Source of the DNA: Primulina eburnea
Lineage: Eukaryota > Streptophyta > Magnoliopsida > Lamiales > Gesneriaceae
Assembly: GCF_022965805.1 (NCBI RefSeq)
Contig: NC_133101.1
Span: 45,526,342 to 45,590,341 of the forward strand
DNA: 64,000 nt
Reading direction: 5' to 3'
Positions 36,630 through 49,768 of the stretch are shown piece by piece (position 1 is the stretch's first letter; each line of letters opens with the position of its first letter). The notes below the pieces were generated by a model, which was not told the DNA's origin, did not search any database, and saw only the letters and a program-made list of their open reading frames with translations. The position numbers were made by a program, and so were the translations under genes.

Positions 36630-38500
36630 ATCGGAAAGGGGAATAAACTCCTCTTGAAAGATTTCATTTTCTAAAAATGGTTTAAGCTTTTGTCCATTTA
36701 CTTTAAAAACATCACCATTTTTAGGATTTTCAATGTCCACATCTCCATAAGGATACACATGCTTTACAGCATATGGGCCTGTCCATCTTGATCGTAATTT
36801 TCATGGGAATATGTGAAGTCGAGAATTATAGACCAAAACTTTTTTACCAATCTCAAAAGATTTTCTAAGAATTTTTTATCATAAAATGATTTGATTTTTT
36901 ATTTATAAATCCTTGAATTCTCATACGCGTCATTTATGAGTTAATCAAGTTCATTAATTTGCAATTTGCGTAATTTGTTCAATCATTCTAGCTTGAATTA
37001 AAAATTTGATCGCCCAATAGGCTTTATACTCCAATTCCACAGGCAAATGACAATGTGTTCCGTAAACCAACCTATAGGGAGACATGTTCAATGATGTTTT
37101 AAAAGTTGTTCGAAATGCCCAAAGTGCATCATTAAGTCGCAGAGACCAATGTTGCTGGGGCACTGCATAAACAAAATGACATCTTTCTAAATGCAAATGT
37201 TCCAAAAAGACATGTGAATGTAGTTTTATCTTGATCTTCGAGTGCAATGAGAATTTGATAATAGCCTGAATATCCATCAAGAAAATAGTAGTAGGGATGA
37301 CCTGCTACTCTTTCTAAAATTTGATCCAAAAATGGTAATGGAAAATGATCTTTTCTAGTGGCATAATTTAACATTCTTTAATCAATACACATCCGCCAAC
37401 TATAAAGGACTCGACCAACAGTTCACCTTTTTCATTTTTTATTACTGTGACGCCAGATTTTTTTTGAACTATTTGTGTGGGGCTTGCCCACTTACTATCG
37501 GAAATATGGTAGATAATCCCAACATCAAGTAGTTTGAGAACTTCAGTTTTCACAACATCTTTCATGTGTGGATTTAATCTCCTTTGTGGTGTTGAGATGT
37601 TTTAGCATTTTCTTCTAAATGAATTTTTTGAGTGCAAATTAGTGGATTAATGCCCTTGAGATCTTTTAGTGTCCAACCAATTGCATTTTTATGTCTTTTA
37701 ATCATATAAAGTAATTTACTTTCTTGATCACTTTCCTAGTTTGGAAGAAATTACCACCGGATATGTTTAATCTTCTCCAAGAAATGCATACTTCAATTCT
37801 TCTGGCAAGGGTTTTAACTCCAATATGGGTGGTTCGTCTTTGTTCTCATATTTTGCCTCAAATTCTTTCTCTGATCCTTGTAACGAGTGATACCTGATAA
37901 AATCATCAAGATCAATTTCAATTTTTTCTTTAACAGTTTCAACTTAAAAAATATCTAATTGGTCACGAGTACTCCCTTCTTGAATGTTTTATTCCATAAG
38001 AGTTTCAATAAGATTTTCATCTTCACTTTCATCTCCTTTGTCAAGTGGTTGCTTACAAAGATTAAAAACATTAAGCTCCAAGGTCATGTTACCAAATGAC
38101 AATTTTATTATTCCATTCCTAATATTTATAAGAGCATTAGAAGTTGCTAAAATGGACGACCTAAAATTACAGGAATTGCATTACAAACTTTGATAGTTTG
38201 TGTATCTAAAACTATGAAATCGAAGGATATACAAAGTTATCACCTTGGACCAACACGTCTTCTACAATACCTCTTGGCACTTTAACAGATCTATCGGCAA
38301 GTAAAAATGTTACCGAAGTAGTTTTTAACTCGCCTAGATTGAGTTCTTATTAAACTGAATATGTAAGTAAATTCACACCAGCTCCAAGATCAAGCAAGGC
38401 TTTTTTTATCTTTCGTTCTCCAATAATACTTGAAATAGTAGGACAAACACGGTCTTTGTATTTCAAAGTATTATTATTTTGAATTATTGCACTTACTTGT
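36630..38500 (-). pseudogene. Athila protease, RT and integrase remnants
   Basis: Minus-strand reading: the protease block A-L-L-D-L-G-A-G-V-N-L-L (38400-38350) with the linker L-A-D-R-S-V-K-V-P-R-G to about 38270. RT starts with E-V-L-K-L-L-D-V-G-I-I-Y (37550) and continues A-T-R-K-D-H-F-P-L-P-F and F-L-D-G-Y-S-G-Y (about 37360-37245). After [10 protein letters not shown] and a Cys-A-P-A motif the frame passes directly to integrase C-terminal sequence ([11 protein letters not shown], about 37145; M-S-P-Y-R-L-V-Y-G, 37085) and ends with K-L-R-S-R-W-T-G-P-Y (about 36795) and a tail near 36630. The RT active-site half, RNase H and the integrase core are deleted, so the element could not move by itself. 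Confidence 0.88.
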
Positions 38501-40134
38501 TCAGCTAAAAATGCTTTCTTTTTCACATTCATTTTTTTTTTCACAGTGTACAAGTCTTTCAAAAATTTGGCATATGATGGTACCTGCTTTATTGCATCTA
38601 ATAAAGGAATATTAATGTTTACTTGTTTAAAAATTTCATATATATCAGAATTCAAATTTGATTTTTTTGTATTTTTCAATGCATGAGGTAATGGTGGTGA
38701 AACTGTTTGTTGATCCTCCTCTTCGCAAGTTATGGGTTCCATTTTCTTACCCTTTGGAGTGGATTTATCATCATCTTCACAAGGTTCAAGAATGGATTTT
38801 TCCACAACCTTACCACTGCGAAAGGTAATAACAGATTTTACTTTATCCATCGGTTGAGTTCCAGAATTAATAGTTTCTGAATGATGATCCTTGGGATTAG
38901 GCTGTGGTTGTGAAGGAAATTTACCTTTTTCATGAGCATTAAGTGCATATGCAAATTTAGCAATAGTATCTTCCAAATCTGTCATGGTTTTAGCAGTTTG
39001 AGTATTGATTGATTCTTGCTTTGCAATGAGAGAATTCAATATATTTTCCAAGTTCCTTTAGGTGGAGGAACATAAGGTGCATAATTTTGAAAAATTTGGT
39101 GATTTTGGAAATGTGGTTGTGAAAATTGTGCAGCATTATCATTCCTCCAACTAAAATTTGGATGATTTAGCCTTTTGAAATTGTTCAAGACATTTGTTTT
39201 TTCATGGAGACATTCTTTAAAAGAGGGCAAAGTAGGACAATATTTTGTAGAATGATCACTTGTATCGCAGATGTGACACACAATTTCTTGAACAGATTTT
39301 AATTGACCATTCTTTTTCCATTCAAGTGCCTCAATTTTTATTGCCAAAGAGGTAAATATAGCTTGGAGATCATGTTCATCTTTGAGGGTGTACATACCTC
39401 CACCAGATGTGAGAGATTGAATCTTGTTTGATGGTTCGATTGTTCCTAGAGTGTCCCAATTTTGAGCATTTTCAGCTAATGAATCGAGAACTCAATTGCC
39501 TCTTTTGAATCTTTATCTTCAAATGTTCCATTACATATAAATTCAATCATTTGCCTATCTTTAGGTGTTAAGCCTTCATAAAATTGAGAAACAACTTTCC
39601 AAATTTCAAAACCATGATGTGGACAAAGATTAAACAATTCTTTATATCTATCAATTCACTGATAAAAAGGTTCTCCTTGTTTTTGAGTAAAAGTGATGAT
39701 TTGCCTTTTGAAAGAATTTGTTCTATGAGAAAGAAAAAAACTTTTCAAAAATTGTTGTTGCAATTCATGCCAAGTTCGAATAGATCCCAACCTAAGATTT
39801 TGTAGCCAAGTTTTAGCTTTATCTTTTAAAGAAAAAGGAAAAAGCTTAAGTCGAATGGTGTTCATGCTACAATTTAGATCATTATATATATTGCACACTT
39901 CTTCAAACTCTCGTAATTGCATGTATGAATTTTCAGAATTTAAGCAATTAAATTTGGGTAAAAGTTTGATAATATCAAGCTTAAAATTGAAATGAGATGC
40001 ATCAGGGGGAAAACTAGACATGAAGGGGCACTAGTGCGTGTAGGATTCATGTGATCTCTAAGTGTTCTCTGTCTATCATGATCATGTTTAGATTGAATTT
40101 CATCTTCATTTTCTTGTATGGGTTTTTCCGCCAT
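38501..40134 (-). pseudogene. Athila gag
   Basis: ATG at 40134 (M-A-E-K-P-I-Q-E-N). The gag core is clear: L-P-K-F-N-C-L-N-S-E-N (39955), R-E-F-E-E-V-C-N, L-K-L-F-P-F-S-L-K-D-K-A (39845-39815) and T-W-L-Q. A short stretch near 39660-39400 is broken by stops, then a knuckle C-H-I-C-D-T-S-D-H-S-T-K-Y-C (about 39280-39235) keeps all four zinc ligands. The C-terminal part (39051-38500) is Lys- and Pro-rich and runs into the protease. Gag of this form is typical of the Athila branch of Ty3/gypsy. Confidence 0.85.
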
Positions 40135-40291
40135 GTTTTGTGAAAATAAAGGGTTATTTCGAATGAGTCGACCACTAAGTGTATGTGACCAAATGCTCAT
40201 GCAAAAGAAAAACGCACAAAAGCAATAAAAATTCAAAGAAATAAAAACAAACTATAAAAAAAATTAAATAGACTCGAAATTAAATTATACT

Positions 40292-40309
40292 TCCCCGGCA
40301 ACGGCATCA
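40292..40309 (-). other. Athila primer-binding site (tRNA-Asp type)
   Basis: The minus strand reads TGATGCCGTTGCCGGGGA, two bases from the Asp-tRNA-type sequence used by Athila elements (TGGCGCC start). It is six bases from the LTR end at 40316. Confidence 0.85.
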
Positions 40310-40315
40310 AAAATT

Positions 40316-41781
40316 TGATGTGACTTTGATTGTTGCACTCCGAAGAGCAGGTTGTCCACAAGTAGTATAATTCGATGAGTCCGAATATCGTATCCACAAG
40401 AAAGCTAAGGTAATTACAAGTCCACTACAATGTCTTTTTGTTTTGTTTTTGTTTTTTTTCTTTTAGTTGTTTGAATCTTTAATTGGTAATTTTTTATTGT
40501 TCAAATTTTAATTTAAGTAGTTGAGATTAAAGGATCCACTCTAGGTAGTTTAATAAATTTAACTTTAATGAATATTATTGAAGTCAACTTAATAAAATTG
40601 TTCCATATATTAAATCATATTTATATTATGTTATATATTATTATCTTATAAGTATATAATATATACCAAAACTTATAAATGTTGTCAAGTATTTATTGTG
40701 CTATATATTTGTGAACACTAAATCAAAGATCCACTTTAAATGGTTGGTAAAACCAAACTAACATTTAAATGTTACCAAGAAATTAATATTACGATATATT
40801 GATATATAATAAATCAAGGCATCCACTTTAAATGGTTGGTAATACCAAACTAACATTTAAATGATTCCAAGAATTTAGTGTAACATATAGCAACAACAAA
40901 TCAAAACTCCCAATTATAAGTAGTGTATAATAATGTTTAAAGAAATAAATATAACATAAACAATAAATAATGAAAAAATAATATAAAAAATAGACTCTTA
41001 CCTTTTAATAAATTTATTATCATGCCAAAAGTTTCACATTATCATCTCAACTTTGGGAAGTTAGCTACTCATTATACAAAGTGTAAAACTTTGAATATGA
41101 AATTGACATGCTAATTATATTTAATGAAGAAATAAAGGAAAAACAAAGAGAGAAATATTATGAACTCAAAGGTTTGTTCATAAAATGAGGATATCTCAAT
41201 ACATTAAAATGCACCCCTATTTATAGCCAAATTTGGGGAGACAACCACAAATAAAATATTATTTTTTTATACATAAGTCTTAATTGGTGTTCCAAGAAAT
41301 TATGTGAACATGCACATCACTTTTGAAAATCTTCCCATACGAATTTTTTTCCATATAAAAAAAAATGTGGATAACTGAGTTGTTTGAATTGTGATATTTT
41401 TTTTCACCATTTGACCAAGTAATTTGAGAGATATTATCAAAATGCTAGAGTATGGTAAAACTGCCAATACTTTGATAAGTTTATTTGTTGCTTAATTTTC
41501 TCCCAATTGTGAGAAGATTTTTATCTCATGCTTGTCACCAATATTGTAGATATTCTCATCATCTTTCTACAGGTTCAAGAATCATCTTAATCCCATTTGC
41601 AACGCCAAGGTTATTTTTTTTTTATCGAACCTGTAAAAATAGTAAAAACTTATAATTTCACAACAACTTATTTTTTATACACTTTATTATAAAAACATAT
41701 TATATTTAAACTTTTAATAAAACAAAAACTATAAATTTATATTATAAGCATTTATTTAATGTACAATTTTTATGTTTATCA
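40316..41781 (-). repeat. Athila 5' LTR
   Basis: It begins TGATGTGACTTTG and ends TTTATCA, 1466 bases. Bases 40655-41781 match 19052-19947 apart from a deletion in the left copy. The adjoining GATCC (41782-41786) should be the target duplication, whose partner is off the left edge. Confidence 0.85.
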
Positions 41782-41786
41782 GATCC

Positions 41787-42400
41787 CCGGCTCAAACTCG
41801 TATTCTTTCATGTGTACAAATAGGTCATAAAGCTCAAGTTTGTTTAGGCCTTTGGACTCCCTCATAGTTGTCGTCTTTATATCTCAATCTCTTGGTTGTT
41901 CTCTCATCACTTTCAAAGCAATTTCACAGTTATAGTATTCTTTATCAAATGATGCAAGTTCAACAACAATATTACTAAATCGTTCAACAAACTCGTTCAA
42001 AGTCTTGTCGGGCTTTGTCTTTACATTATCTAACTTCTGGATAGCCACAGTCAACTTGTTATCTTTAATTTGATTATTTTCCTCACAAAATTGGGTAAAC
42101 TTTTCCCATATATCATTAATGATTGAATATGTATGGATTTTGCTAAAAATGTTTTTGTCGAGGTTCTTGTAGATGATTTTTTTGGCTACATTGTCTAAAT
42201 TTTCTTTTTATTTTTGTCCTCTATGGTCCATTCTGACCTATGCTTTTCAACCATCTGTGTCGCGTCCTCTGATATGGATATAGTTGTTTTAGCTTTGAGA
42301 ATTTTCATTGAACCGTCTGTGATGACATACTGCATGTCATCATCTTATGCTGCTAAGTGTGCCCACATACATATCTTCATATCATCTTAATGTTTTTTTT
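41787..42400 (-). pseudogene. J copia gag fragment
   Basis: Minus-strand similarity to the gag of E2 (59089-59727) in the same order: a Q-Y-V-I-T-D-G block near 42330, I-L-K-A-K-T-T-I-S-I, E-W-T-I-E-D near 42225, and M-R-E-S-K-G-L-N-K-L-E-L-Y-D-L-F then Y-E-F-E at 41860-41795. Several frame changes and stops are present. Athila inserted immediately after the Y-E-F-E-P point. Confidence 0.8.
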
Positions 42401-42467
42401 GAAAACACGAAGATCTTGTTAGAAGATGACATTATAAATATATGATTATCACAGTGAAAGAAACACT

Positions 42468-42479
42468 GATTCGATACTA
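42468..42479 (-). other. J degenerate primer-binding site
   Basis: The minus strand reads TAGTATCGAATC, diverged from TGGTATCAGAGC. It lies two bases from the LTR end at 42482, the same spacing as in E1 and E2. Confidence 0.65.
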
Positions 42480-42481
42480 CT

Positions 42482-42990
42482 TATTAGGATTGGAAATAGT
42501 TTAGAGTGGGGTGAATGAATTCTTTTAAAATTTCTTTAAAAAACTCTTGCTCCTTTTAACAGTTATTATTTGTTAAGACTATTTTGAATGACTAGGTTTA
42601 ACTAGACAACTTCAAATGATTTTGAGATTAGAAAACAGTCTGGTTAGATTTAGTGATAAAATATGTCTTCAATGCAAGAAACATTTACAAGAAGTTAGAA
42701 ATAAGAAAACAAACACGATAAAGTGTGTAAATAAATGAGACAGAATTCATGGATGTTCGGATATAAATACTCATATATCACCCCAGCTTCAACTATGAAT
42801 TAATCAGCAAAAAGAATTTGATTTTACAATGTTTTGTAACAACTCACTTCGACAAAGGCTTATCACTGCCTAAATTGAAACTCTTAGTGATGTTTCTATA
42901 CAAACTCTGGCCTTTTAAGAACCTTCGATTCACTAGAATTCAATACAAAAACCAACTGTTAGCTTTGACGAATAGAGTTGGTAGGATAGC
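42482..42990 (-). repeat. J 5' LTR, partial
   Basis: The minus strand ends in a phrase like that of E1 and E2 (TTCACCCCACTCTAAAC against TTCAACCCCCCTTCTAAAC). No duplicate copy is in the window. It stops where TGTAACGTACC of fragment L begins. Confidence 0.65.
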
Positions 42991-43315
42991 TGTAACGTAC
43001 CGTACCTTAAAACTACTTAAAATTTTGGTGAAAATAAACTTTTTTCTTAAATAATCAAAATATTTCAAAATACAATATAAATAAGATGCTGAACTAAATA
43101 TTTGAAATATAAACGAGTACAAATTATTTTTGTGTCATTAATGTCACAATGAAAATGAGCTTGCAAAAAGTACTTGTTTAAACAACATGAAGTAATTTCA
43201 TTAAAATCAGAGTAAATGAATTTAACCTACATAAAATTCTTGAAAAATTAATCGATCTTCGGGTTAGGCCTCTGCACAGTCCAAGTTAACTCACTGGTCC
43301 CCACCTCTCGCCTCC
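42991..43315 (-). repeat. L: chromovirus-type LTR fragment
   Basis: It starts TGTAACGTACCGTACC and contains AACTCACTGGTCCCCACC near its right end. The same block occurs 250-300 bases into the solo LTR (15045) and fragment G (57535). It is cut after 325 bases by E1, and its remainder is off the right edge. Confidence 0.7.
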
Positions 43316-44265
43316 TATTGGAAACTAAGTTTCGGCGTTTGAAAAACTGAAGGACAAAAGATCGAACCAATTGATTATATAATAACTGAACGCGTGAAGC
43401 CGCAAATGAACTACCCAACTGAACGAGCAGTTAACTAACAGCAGTTGTAAACCTTACCAAATATTACCTAACATCTGATTCTTCAGCTGAACACATAATC
43501 AGTTATCAGGAAAGGACATTCAACCGACAGTGGTACACAGCAGACTGTTACTTAGTGGAACACCGCATTTCAGAGATTGCAGTGTACGGTTGTCAAAGGA
43601 ATATTGACATGGCAATCAACAGATATAAAGATTCAAATATTATATAATGTTAGCATTGGAAGAGAAGCCTATAAATAGGCGAGAAGAGCAGTCGAAAGAA
43701 CACACGAACAACTATTCTATTCAAGCTTGCTGTTACGCTGCTAAAATCACTACTCGTATTCAAATATCAAAAGCTCATTCTTATTAGATATATTAGTAGC
43801 GATCAAGGCTATATTTACGAGCTTGTTAGCACTTTGAAATCTTTGTTAGATTCATTCAGTCGTGTTAAATTCAGTCACGCACTGTAAAAGTTTTTGTGAA
43901 CTAAGAGTTTCAGTTTTGGCAGTGTTAAGTCCAAACAGAAGTGGGTCGGTACAACTTTTGTATTCTATCAAAGTCTTTTAGTGAAAATCCTATCTTCGTG
44001 ATAGAAGGGGTGACGTAGGAGTTATTCATCCAGAAACAAACCGTGTGCATTTTACTTCAGTTATTATTGTCAGTCAGTTATTCTATCTCTCAGTCAGTTT
44101 ACTTCCGCAACTGTTATTCAGTTAAACTGATTGTTATCGACTGACGAGATACTGAGTGTCAGTTTGTCACTAAATTGAACCCAATTTTCAAAAAATATAT
44201 ATAATCCGTGAGTGTTTATTCAACCCCCCTTCTAAACACTTATCACCTTCTAACCGATACTTTCA
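43316..44265 (+). repeat. E1 5' LTR
   Basis: It starts TATTGGAAAC, corresponding to TGTTAGAAAC in E2 with the terminal G lost, and ends ACTTTCA, 950 bases. It is rich in CAGTT/AACTG words. A TATA box lies at 43670. Confidence 0.85.
43670..43677 (+). promoter_or_regulatory. E1 LTR TATA box
   Basis: TATAAATA inside AGAAGCCTATAAATA, conserved at the same place in E2 (58410-58417) although the flanking sequence has diverged. It is the probable core promoter, which would put transcript starts about 30 bases downstream. Confidence 0.75.
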
Positions 44266-44267
44266 AG

Positions 44268-44279
44268 TGGTATCAGAGC
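44268..44279 (+). other. E1 primer-binding site
   Basis: TGGTATCAGAGC, a perfect initiator-Met match, two bases after the LTR. Confidence 0.95.
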
Positions 44280-44322
44280 GGTTGTATCTCGTCTCAGAAT
44301 ATTTCTACTCAAACTGATTATC

Positions 44323-46260
44323 ATGGCATCTTTCAATAAAATCCCTGTGTTTTCTAGAGAGACTTCGATGATTGTAAAATCAAGATGCAGGCTCACTTAG
44401 CTACACAAGATGATGACATGTGGTATGTCATCACTGAAAGTCCGATGAAAAATTGAAAGCCAACACAACAGTTGCAATCACCGATGGGGCACCTCATAGA
44501 ATTGAAAATGCCATAGATGAATGGACTGCTGAGGATAAAAGAAAAAAACAAATTTGGACAATGTGGCAAATGATATACTGTACAAAACCCTTGATAAAGT
44601 AACTTTCAGCAAAATAAAGATGTGTAAGACAGCTAAGGAAATTTGGGAAAAATGATCTAGCTTTGTGAAGGAAATGAAAAAACGAAAGAGAATAAACATT
44701 CTGTTGCTGTTCAGAAGTTTGACAACATCAAGATGATAGCTGGAGAATCGATGCATGATTATGATGAAAGAGTCAGCTGTATCATCAATGAGCTAAATGC
44801 ACTTGGAAAAGTGTATACCAACAAAGAAGTTGCATTAAATTGATCAGAGGTCTTCCCAAGGAGTGGGACGTTAAGACCATGGCAATGAGAGAGTCGAAGG
44901 ATCTAAACAAGGTTGAGCTTCATGACCTATTCGCTGATCTAAAGGCCTATGAGTTTGAGCTGCAAACTCGAGAAGGAGAACATTCTACTCCAGCAGCCAC
45001 AACTGCCTTAGCTGCTGTCAGAACAGAACCAACTTGTTCGGTCGAGAAGGTTGCTGATCAACTGAGCAATGATGCTATGTCATTATTTATCAAAAAAATT
45101 GTAAGGTTTATGAGAAAGAATCAAGGGAACTTCCAGAAGCATTATCAGAGAAACAATTCTAAAGAGGAATCAAATGCTTGTAAAAACTGTGGCAAACCCG
45201 GTCACTTCATTGCTGACTGTCCCAAACCCAAGAAGGACAGTCAGGGCTCGACTGAAAGAAGGAAGAAGTCATATGAGCACAAAAGAGATCCAAGGATGAT
45301 AAGAAGTCTTCCAGTAAGAAGCATGAGGTGCTCTTAGCTTAAGAAAAATGGGCAGAAACTGACAGCGAGGAGTCAGAGCTAGAAACCTCATACAGTTCCA
45401 GTGATGGTGAAGAGGAAGTGAAGTGTCTAATGGCTGGTGATACAGAAGTGCAGTCAAGCAGTCAACAGGTATTTGACTTCAGCTCAACTGATTTCACTAG
45501 AGAAGAACTCATTTCAACTCTTCATGACATGGTTAATGAGTACCAAAAGCTTGCCTTATCTTTTGAAAAGGCCATAGAAAAGCAAACTGATCCCGTAGAC
45601 AATAAAACTAAAACTGATGAATCAGTTAATGAGTTATGTCTAAAACGGGAGATTTCTGAGCTCAATGCTGGATGAAGAAGGAATCAATCAATTATTCAGA
45701 AGTTGATGCTTGAAAATTCAAAGAAAACTGAGCTTATTCAGACGTGGAGCAAATCATCTGCTGCATTAACTGAAATACAGAACTCACAGAAATCAATTAC
45801 TGATAAAACTGGTTTAGATTTCAATAACCAAGATGAAATCTCTTCCAATGATACTCGACCAAAACTGAATATGGAGAAAGGGAAATACATAAACTTTGTC
45901 AAATCAGTTGTGGTACAAGAACAAACTTAGCCAAGTAAACTGGTTGAACAGCCTACTGAAAGTACGAACAAGGCTAGAAGATATGGTATTGGTTATAGCT
46001 TAAAAGTTTTAAATGACTCACGCAGTCAGTGGTCAAAAATATTCAGTTGGAATTATTCAAATGGCTACTCCAATTACTATAACAACAAGCCAGTTCAGAA
46101 AAGATATCGGCTGAACAATCAGTTGAACAAAGCTAAATCACATGTTGTTCATCTGCACAATACACACCAAGCACACACAAATCGAGAAAGACCATCTGGA
46201 ATACAGCAACTGGACAGTCAGTCAGACTAATCAAAGTCTGGATTCCTGAAGGACTAATCA
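44323..46260 (+). pseudogene. E1 gag
   Basis: ATG at 44323 (M-A-S-F-N-K) is followed within 13 codons by a frame slip and many stops. A longer intact stretch (44840-45337) holds the gag C-terminal core K-E-W-D-V-K-T-M-A-M-R-E-S-K-D and the knuckle C-K-N-C-G-K-P-G-H-F-I-A-D-C (45179-45220) with all zinc ligands. Downstream acidic and Gln/Ser-rich sequence to about 46260 matches E2 60186-61019. Copia gag and pol are one reading in this family, so this runs on into the protease. Confidence 0.85.
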
Positions 46261-47419
46261 GTTTAGGACCTACATAGAAATGGGTACCAAAATTATATCT
46301 TGTGTGTGATTGCAGGTAACAGGTACAAGCAAGGAATCAATCTGGTACTTGGATAGTGGATGCTCACGACACATGACGGGAGATGAAAACTTGTTATCTC
46401 AACTGATCAAGTACACTAGACCAAACATCAGTTTTGGAGATAATTACATAAGTAAAACTGTGGGTAGGGGTAAGCTTATCCATGGTAACTTTATCATTAA
46501 TGATGTTTTACTAGTTGAGAATATCAAGTATAATCAGATTAGCATTAGTAAGTTATACGATATTGGATTCTCAATTCACTTTGACAAACATTCTTGTTCT
46601 GTCAGAGACTCAACTGATGAGGTCATCCTAACTGGCAAATGGTGTGGAAACACTTACAAAGTCAGTTGGAATGATCAACCTTATGCACCATTATGTTTTA
46701 TTGATTCAAAATCTTCTAAAAACTGGTTGTGGCATAAGAGATTAAACTACCTGAACTTTAAATCTATTGCATATCTGAGTAATCACGATCTTGTCACTGG
46801 TTTGCCTAAAATGAATTTTACCAAAGATAAAATTTGTTCAGTATTTCAGTTTAGTAAACAAGTAAAATCTTCTTTTAAAAACAAGGGCAGTAAATCTTCT
46901 TCCCGATGCTTAGAGCTGTTACATATGGATCTATTTGGTCCAATACCAGTCATGAGCTTAGGGTGAATGAAATAAACCTTGGTGGTTGTAGATGATTTTT
47001 GAAGATTTACTTGGGTTATTTTTCTCAAATCCAAAGACCAAACTGCTGCACAACTTCTCAAATCCAAAGAAATTAGTTGGAATTGATAGAATCAGATCCG
47101 ATCGAGGAACTGAATTCATCAATCAAATTCTTTCAATTTTTTTAGAAAATGCTAGAATTAAGCATGAGATCTCAGCATCTAGAACTCCTCAGCAAAATGG
47201 TGTAGCTGAGAGGAGAAATCAGACTCTTAAAGAAGCTGCTAGAACAATGCTTGCTGATTCTGGTATTTCTCAAAGGTTATGGGAAGAGGCAGTAAACACT
47301 GCATGTTATACTCAGAACAGATCGATGATTAATAAAAATCATTTGAAAACACCTTATGAGATCTGGCATGGACGAAAAAGTTTGGTTTCATACTTCAAAA
47401 TATTCGGCTGCAGATGTTT

Positions 47420-48835
47420 TGTAGCGCCCTTACCCGAGCCACTACTAAACAGACTAATAAACATGCAACATTAAACTTAATACCAACAATTAAACAGCGG
47501 AAACCAAATACTTAATCATCTTACAACCCAAACGAAAAGCAGAGCAATAACATCAGTCTTAAACATTAATACAACCATAACAAATAAAAAACATAACCCT
47601 GAACGATAAAACGATAAACCACAGAAAACAAAACAATAACGACAGTCTTAAACATTAATACAACCATAACAAATACATGATTTTGAACGAGAAAACTATA
47701 AACCACAGAAAACCTCCACTGGATCACCACCGAAAACCCAACTGCTCTAGCCACTGCCCTGGTCGTCCGAACCGTCCAACCTAAGACCTGCCCCGTGGAA
47801 TGGGGTGCCCAAGATGAAAACAAGGACGTGAGCGACAATCGCCCAATACGAGAGTGTACGAGTATACAAACTAATATGATGCATGCGAAATGCAATATGC
47901 TCGGATATCAGGGATCAAGTCAAGAATCACATGCTCAGTCTAGAGGCGCCTGAGTGTGTAGTCTCTGATCTGCCCTAGGCATGTTTTGGCTCCCACACTC
48001 ATCATCAAGACGTGGACCTGAAATGTCCAGGTCATCAGAGCCCGCGGGTCCCGCTGGACACTGTAGCTCTCGATGCCCCATCGTCCACAATACAGAATAG
48101 GGCTGAGCGGCCCCAACAAACGAGGTATATATCAAAAGATATCAGGCTCAACATGATATGTCATGCATAATATGCCAAAACAGTAAAACATGTATCATGC
48201 AACAGATAAATATCCAGCATATAAGTGTTTAAACTACGCTAGGATATCTCAGTCAGTACATCACGTACCTCACTAAAACAATCTGACCAAAAGCTCTGAA
48301 CCTAGACAATACCAACATAAAGAAATCACTAACAAACCAGAACAAACATGCTACAAGTTCTCCCTAATGATCCTTAAATCACTATCTAAGGATTTAGGAT
48401 TATACCTGCGTCCGTCGTCAGCCCGCTGATGATGTCTCGATCTCACTACACCGACCCTCCTCGAGTCGACACTAGCTCCGAAACTTCCCGACACCAAAGT
48501 GCCCTAGAAACTGGCTAGAAAACCTAAGGTACAACTAGAACTCTCTCTGAAGAATGCGGTGAAGGAAACAAAAGAATCGGCTTCCATTATAGGCTGCATC
48601 CGGACTATTTCAGAAAATCTGAACCAATCTTATCTGTCACGTGTCAGAATCTCTTTGGTCTAGTTGGATTTCTCGAGATAATGTAATCCGAAGTAGGTCG
48701 GGTTATCCATTTAAAATTCGGTTGATACCAACAGCTTAATCCCGAATTATCAATTCCTTAATAATACTTAATTAACATCTCATTAATTATCTCTTAATTA
48801 ATACTTCATTCAAAATAGGAATTCGGGTCATTACA
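47420..48835 (-). repeat. K 3' LTR (left copy)
   Basis: It starts TGTAGCGCCCTTACC and ends TCGGGTCATTACA. It is 84 bases longer than its partner because a segment of about 85-89 bases beginning CAATAAC is tandemly duplicated (47545-47633 and 47634-47716). A purine tract on the minus strand (GTAAGGAGGGGAGGA) is at 48850-48836. Confidence 0.92.
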
Positions 48836-48846
48836 TCCTCCCCTCC

Positions 48847-49768
48847 TTACAAAGATTTCGTCCTCGAAATCAAAACTGAAGTAAAATACAACTGAATAAA
48901 ATACAACTTAAACAAATGAGGATACTCTGAGCGCATACGACTCTCTAACTCCCAAGTCGCTTCTGCAGTACCTCGACGTTGCCATTGCACTAGAACAAGT
49001 GGAATGGTCTTGTTTCTGAGCTTTTTCTCTTTCCTACCCAGGATTAAAAGCGGCTGCTCAACATAAGTCAAGTCTTCTTCAAGTTGAACGTCTGTCGGAC
49101 TAAGAACGTGCGACTCATCTGCTACATACTGTTGTAACAACGATATATGAAAGACATTATGAATGCTGGACAGATACAGCGGTAAAGCCAATCGATACGC
49201 CAAATTCCCAACACATTAAGGTCCGATGAATCTTGGGGCTAATTTTCCCTTGAGTCTAAATCTCATCACCCTGCGGAACGGTGAAACTTTAAGGAAAACT
49301 TTTTCCCCTGACTGAAACTGTAGAGGTCTACGCTTGGTATTCGCATAACTCGATTGACGATCTTGTGCAGTTTTAATCCTCTTCTTGATCAATTCCACTA
49401 CGTCAATCGCTTGCTGCACTAATTCAGGTCCTTGCACTTGTCGTTCTCCTACTTCGTCCCCAAAACAAAGGAGTACGACAACGTCTACCATACAATGCTT
49501 CGAACGGAGCCATACCAATGCTACTGTGGTAGCTATTGTTATATGCAAACTCAACAAGCGGCAGATGATCATGCCATGCTGGTCCAAAATACAAAGCACA
49601 AGCATGCAACATGTCCTCGAGTGTCTGAATAGTCCTCTCAGACTGACCATCGGTCTCTGGATGATAGGCAGTACTCAGACTCAATGTCGTTCCCAACGCT
49701 TTTTGAAAACTTCCCCAGAACCTTGAGGTAAAGCGTGGATCTCTATCACTGACTATACTTGTTGGCAC
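48847..49768 (-). pseudogene. K integrase core, C-terminus and chromodomain
   Basis: Minus-strand reading starts at the integrase core with [10 protein letters not shown] (49755) and T-D-G-Q-S-E-R-T (catalytic Glu, about 49645), then F-E-A-L-Y-G-R-R-C. An extra G in a GGGG run near 49455 shifts the frame. The reading continues S-S-Y-A-N-T-K-R-R and F-I-G-P, a TAA with a short deletion at 49216, then Y-R-L-A-L-P and H-N-V-F-H-I-S (49160). The chromodomain-like end follows (V-L-V-Q-W-Q...A-T-W-E-L-E, about 48990-48940). The chromodomain would direct integration to marked chromatin in an active chromovirus. Confidence 0.9.

Larger units (their letters stand above)
41782..42990 (-). mobile_element. 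J: remnant of an old Sirevirus-type copia element
   Basis: A minus-strand LTR piece (42482-42990), degenerate primer site and gag start are visible before the Athila insertion. Gag similarity to E1 and E2 is clear, but stops are frequent. The rest of J is outside the window to the left, and its LTR is cut at 42990 by fragment L. J is the outermost layer of the nest on both sides. Confidence 0.75.
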
